Below, one piece after another: positions 6,586 through 7,923 of a stretch of DNA of 7,923 bases. The stretch lies in the NCBI GenBank assembly GCA_026397675.1, contig JAPLUH010000542.1, positions 1 to 7,923 on the forward strand. The letters run 5' to 3'. The notes beneath the pieces were generated by a model. The model made no database searches. It saw only the letters and a program-made list of their open reading frames with translations, and was not told where the DNA came from. A program made the position numbers and the translations under genes. Position 1 is the stretch's first letter. Each line of letters begins with the position of its first letter. This stretch comes from Verrucomicrobiota bacterium. GTDB lineage: Bacteria > Verrucomicrobiota > Verrucomicrobiia > Limisphaerales > UBA9464.

Positions 6586-6619
6586 CTCAGGCCTGTCTTG
6601 CGCTCAATTTCCATCTGCC

Positions 6620-6859
6620 ATGCCTCTCTATCAGTACGAGACCATTCCAACAGTGCCTGACGAAGCGGTGCGACGCTTCGAGGTGAAGCAGTCCATGAAC
6701 GAAAACGCTCTGACCCGCGATCCTGAATCCGGCAAACCGGTCCGTAGAGTCATCTCGGGCGGGTACCTGATGCTGAAGGGCGAAGTCGGCGGCGAAAGTG
6801 GGGCCGGCAGCGTTCCCGCCTCCCAGTCCTGCGGCGGATCTTGTGCCTGCCACCCCTGA
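6620..6859 (+). CDS. FmdB-type small protein lacking the zinc-ribbon cysteines
   Basis: This is a 79-residue soluble protein. The framework MPLYQYE (1-7), RRFEVKQSM (18-26), LTRDPESGKPV (31-41) and VRRVISGG (41-48) follows the FmdB zinc-ribbon family closely. In the usual family both Cys-x-x-Cys knuckles bind zinc. Here the first is replaced by Thr/Ile/Pro residues in a slightly longer loop (8-17). In the second, the CPeCG pattern reads DPESG, with Asp34 and Ser37 at the cysteine positions. The fold may persist without zinc. Cysteines appear only at the C-terminus (Cys71, Cys75, Cys77, then His78) after a Gly/Ser-rich linker, and could form a different metal or redox site. The ATG at 6620 is fixed by the conserved MPLYxYE start. 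It lies 53 nt before the DUF2167 gene and may be co-transcribed with it. The role is unknown, and the family's 'regulatory protein' label is not well supported. Confidence 0.85.
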   Translation: MPLYQYETIPTVPDEAVRRFEVKQSMNENALTRDPESGKPVRRVISGGYLMLKGEVGGESGAGSVPASQSCGGSCACHP

Positions 6860-6912
6860 ATACTCTCTGTCTCTTGGATTCCGATTTACCTCATCGTTCC
6901 GACTCCACCTTG

Positions 6913-7815
6913 ATGAATCTGCAACCCTTCCTCCAGCGATCCATTCATTGGATGGTTCTCTGCCTGTTCTGCCTGTCACTTCGAGCCGAAGAAAAAGGCG
7001 AGAAATTGTCTATGGGCAAGAACTCACCCATGGATCGTCTGTCATGGATCCAGGGACCGACCAACGTGAGTTTGGCCGGACGCGCCACGTTGAAGATTCC
7101 CAAAGGCTTTCGATTCCTTGAGGCAAAGGGGGCTCAGGAGTTCTTGAAGAAGACCGGCAACCGACCCAGCGGTCAAGAAACCGGCCTCCTGATGCACACT
7201 CAGGACGAATGGTGGGTGATTTTGGAATTCGAGGAGACCGGCTATGTGAAGGATGATGAGAAGAAAGAACTCGATGCTGACAAACTCATCGCATCTTACA
7301 GACAGGCTACCGAATCGATGAACGAAGCCCGCCAAGAGCGAGGCACTCCACCGATCCGCATTGTCGGTTGGCACGTGGCCCCCAACTACAATGACATCAC
7401 CAAGAATCTGGAATGGAGCGTGGAGGCAGAAAGCGGCGGCGAAAAGTTTGTGAACTACAACGTCCGCCTCTTGGGACGCAAGGGCGTCACCAAAGTCACC
7501 CTCATTGAAGACCGCACCCATGTGGACGCCACGCTGCCGCTGTTCCGAGAAATTCTCCGCAGTCACCAGTACAGCGGCGGCGAATCCTATGCCGAATACC
7601 GCCAAGGCGACCGTATTGCTCAGTATGGACTCGGTGCCCTAGTTCTCGGGGGGGCTGCCGCCGCAGCCGCCAAATTTGGTCTCTTCGCACCGCTCATCTT
7701 GTTCATCAAGAAGGCCTGGAAAGTTGTGGCCGCAGCGGTGGTGGGAGCCGTGATGTGGATCAAGAACTGGATCACCGGGCGCAACAAGAACGAGGGAGGC
7801 TGGAGGCGCCCTTGA
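6913..7815 (+). CDS. DUF2167 family membrane-anchored protein
   Basis: This is a 300-residue envelope protein of unknown function. The N-terminal signal or anchor has Arg9 followed by the hydrophobic run MVLCLFCLSL (14-23). A soluble domain then carries DUF2167 hallmarks: QGPTNVSLAGRATLKIPKGF (47-66), WWVILEFEETGYVKDDEKKE (100-119), LDADKLIASYR (120-130) and GWHVAPNYNDITKNLEW (152-168). Near the end lie one or two membrane segments, an Ala/Gly-rich stretch at about 238-265 and AAAVVGAVMWI at about 273-283, and then a basic tail. The soluble domain is therefore predicted outside the cytoplasmic membrane. The start at 6913 is chosen because it includes a basic residue before the hydrophobic core; ATG at 6952 is an alternative and upstream in-frame sequence is unlike protein. 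The stop overlaps the start of the next gene, which suggests co-translation with the pseudouridine synthase. Confidence 0.87.
   Translation: MNLQPFLQRSIHWMVLCLFCLSLRAEEKGEKLSMGKNSPMDRLSWIQGPTNVSLAGRATLKIPKGFRFLEAKGAQEFLKKTGNRPSGQETGLLMHTQDEWWVILEFEETGYVKDDEKKELDADKLIASYRQATESMNEARQERGTPPIRIVGWHVAPNYNDITKNLEWSVEAESGGEKFVNYNVRLLGRKGVTKVTLIEDRTHVDATLPLFREILRSHQYSGGESYAEYRQGDRIAQYGLGALVLGGAAAAAAKFGLFAPLILFIKKAWKVVAAAVVGAVMWIKNWITGRNKNEGGWRRP
7802..7806 (+). promoter_or_regulatory. Shine-Dalgarno site for the pseudouridine synthase
   Basis: GGAGG lies 5 nt before the TTG at 7812 and within the last codons of the DUF2167 gene. A second GGAGG is at 7795-7799. This supports the TTG as the real start, and it is the only clear ribosome-binding site in the window. 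Confidence 0.75.
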
Positions 7816-7923
7816 GCCTCATCGTCTTCAACAAGCCCTACGGGGTGTTATCGCAGTTCACCGCCGACGGTTCACCCAATCGAACGCTGGCCGAGTTTGG
7901 TTTTCCACCGAGGGTTTATCCAT
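7812..7923 (+). CDS. rluE: RluE-like 23S rRNA pseudouridine synthase, N-terminal part
   Basis: The frame runs off the window edge after 37 residues. The start reads SLIVFNKPYGVLSQFTADG, the first strand and conserved KPxGVLSQF segment of the RsuA/RluB/RluE/RluF pseudouridine synthases, which isomerise uridines in rRNA. The sequence reaches this motif at once, with no S4 RNA-binding domain in front. That fits RluE, which modifies one uridine in 23S rRNA, better than RsuA or RluB. The catalytic Asp lies beyond the edge, so it cannot be checked. The start is TTG at 7812, which overlaps the TGA of the DUF2167 gene (TTGA) and has a GGAGG 5 nt upstream, indicating translational coupling. The family is secure; the RluE subtype is likely. 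Confidence 0.85.
   Translation, partial: MSLIVFNKPYGVLSQFTADGSPNRTLAEFGFPPRVYP

Noticed and set aside
5910..6650. Minus-strand ORF of 246 codons
   Set aside because: It is antisense to the conserved C-terminal half of the DUF1552 gene and has no family resemblance.
7042..7605. Minus-strand ORF of 187 codons
   Set aside because: It is antisense to the core of the DUF2167 domain and has no independent support.
1..7923. CRISPR array, phage, transposon, toxin-antitoxin or other defence system
   Set aside because: No regularly spaced repeats, transposase, integrase, nuclease or small paired genes are present. The window is filled by core and envelope genes.

Overview
The window reads as ordinary chromosomal backbone of a moderately GC-rich, Gram-negative-type bacterium, most likely a verrucomicrobium (Limisphaerales/Pedosphaerales-like), with a planctomycete as the second choice. 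I judge this from gene content alone. The clues are a Tat-exported Gfo/Idh/MocA oxidoreductase with a WHWRWHW segment, a DUF1552 protein, a small FmdB-type protein that has lost its zinc cysteines, a DUF6941 protein, and a DUF481 protein ending in the terminal Phe of outer-membrane barrels. No tRNA, rRNA, CRISPR array, transposase, integrase or phage gene was recognised.

Layout. Positions 1-151 hold no secure gene; they contain a short repeat-like stretch or a fragment of a neighbouring gene. A D-2-hydroxyacid dehydrogenase (152-1129, minus) and a Tat-exported Gfo/Idh/MocA oxidoreductase (1217-2494, plus) are divergent across an 87-nt spacer. After a 231-nt spacer comes a DUF6941-like gene (2726-3163, plus) with a clear intrinsic terminator. 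It converges on scpB (3277-4038, minus), which stands without scpA. scpB is divergent from a DUF481 outer-membrane protein gene (4177-4968, plus). A Tat-exported DUF1552 protein (5091-6491), an FmdB-like small protein (6620-6859), a DUF2167 membrane protein (6913-7815) and the start of an RluE-like 23S rRNA pseudouridine synthase (7812 to the edge) follow on the plus strand. The last two genes overlap by four bases and are probably translationally coupled.

How the genes fit together. The first two genes both encode NAD(P)-dependent oxidoreductases of the kind used on sugars and hydroxy acids; shared control from the spacer is possible but not shown. The rest is a mix of housekeeping functions (chromosome condensation, rRNA modification) and envelope or exported proteins of unknown function. 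I see no convincing multi-gene system that is new. The points most worth a second look are the cysteine-less FmdB protein, the DUF1552 gene without its usual DUF1592-type partner, the spacer at 1130-1216 that reads like coding sequence, and the near absence of Shine-Dalgarno sequences except at the coupled 7812 start.
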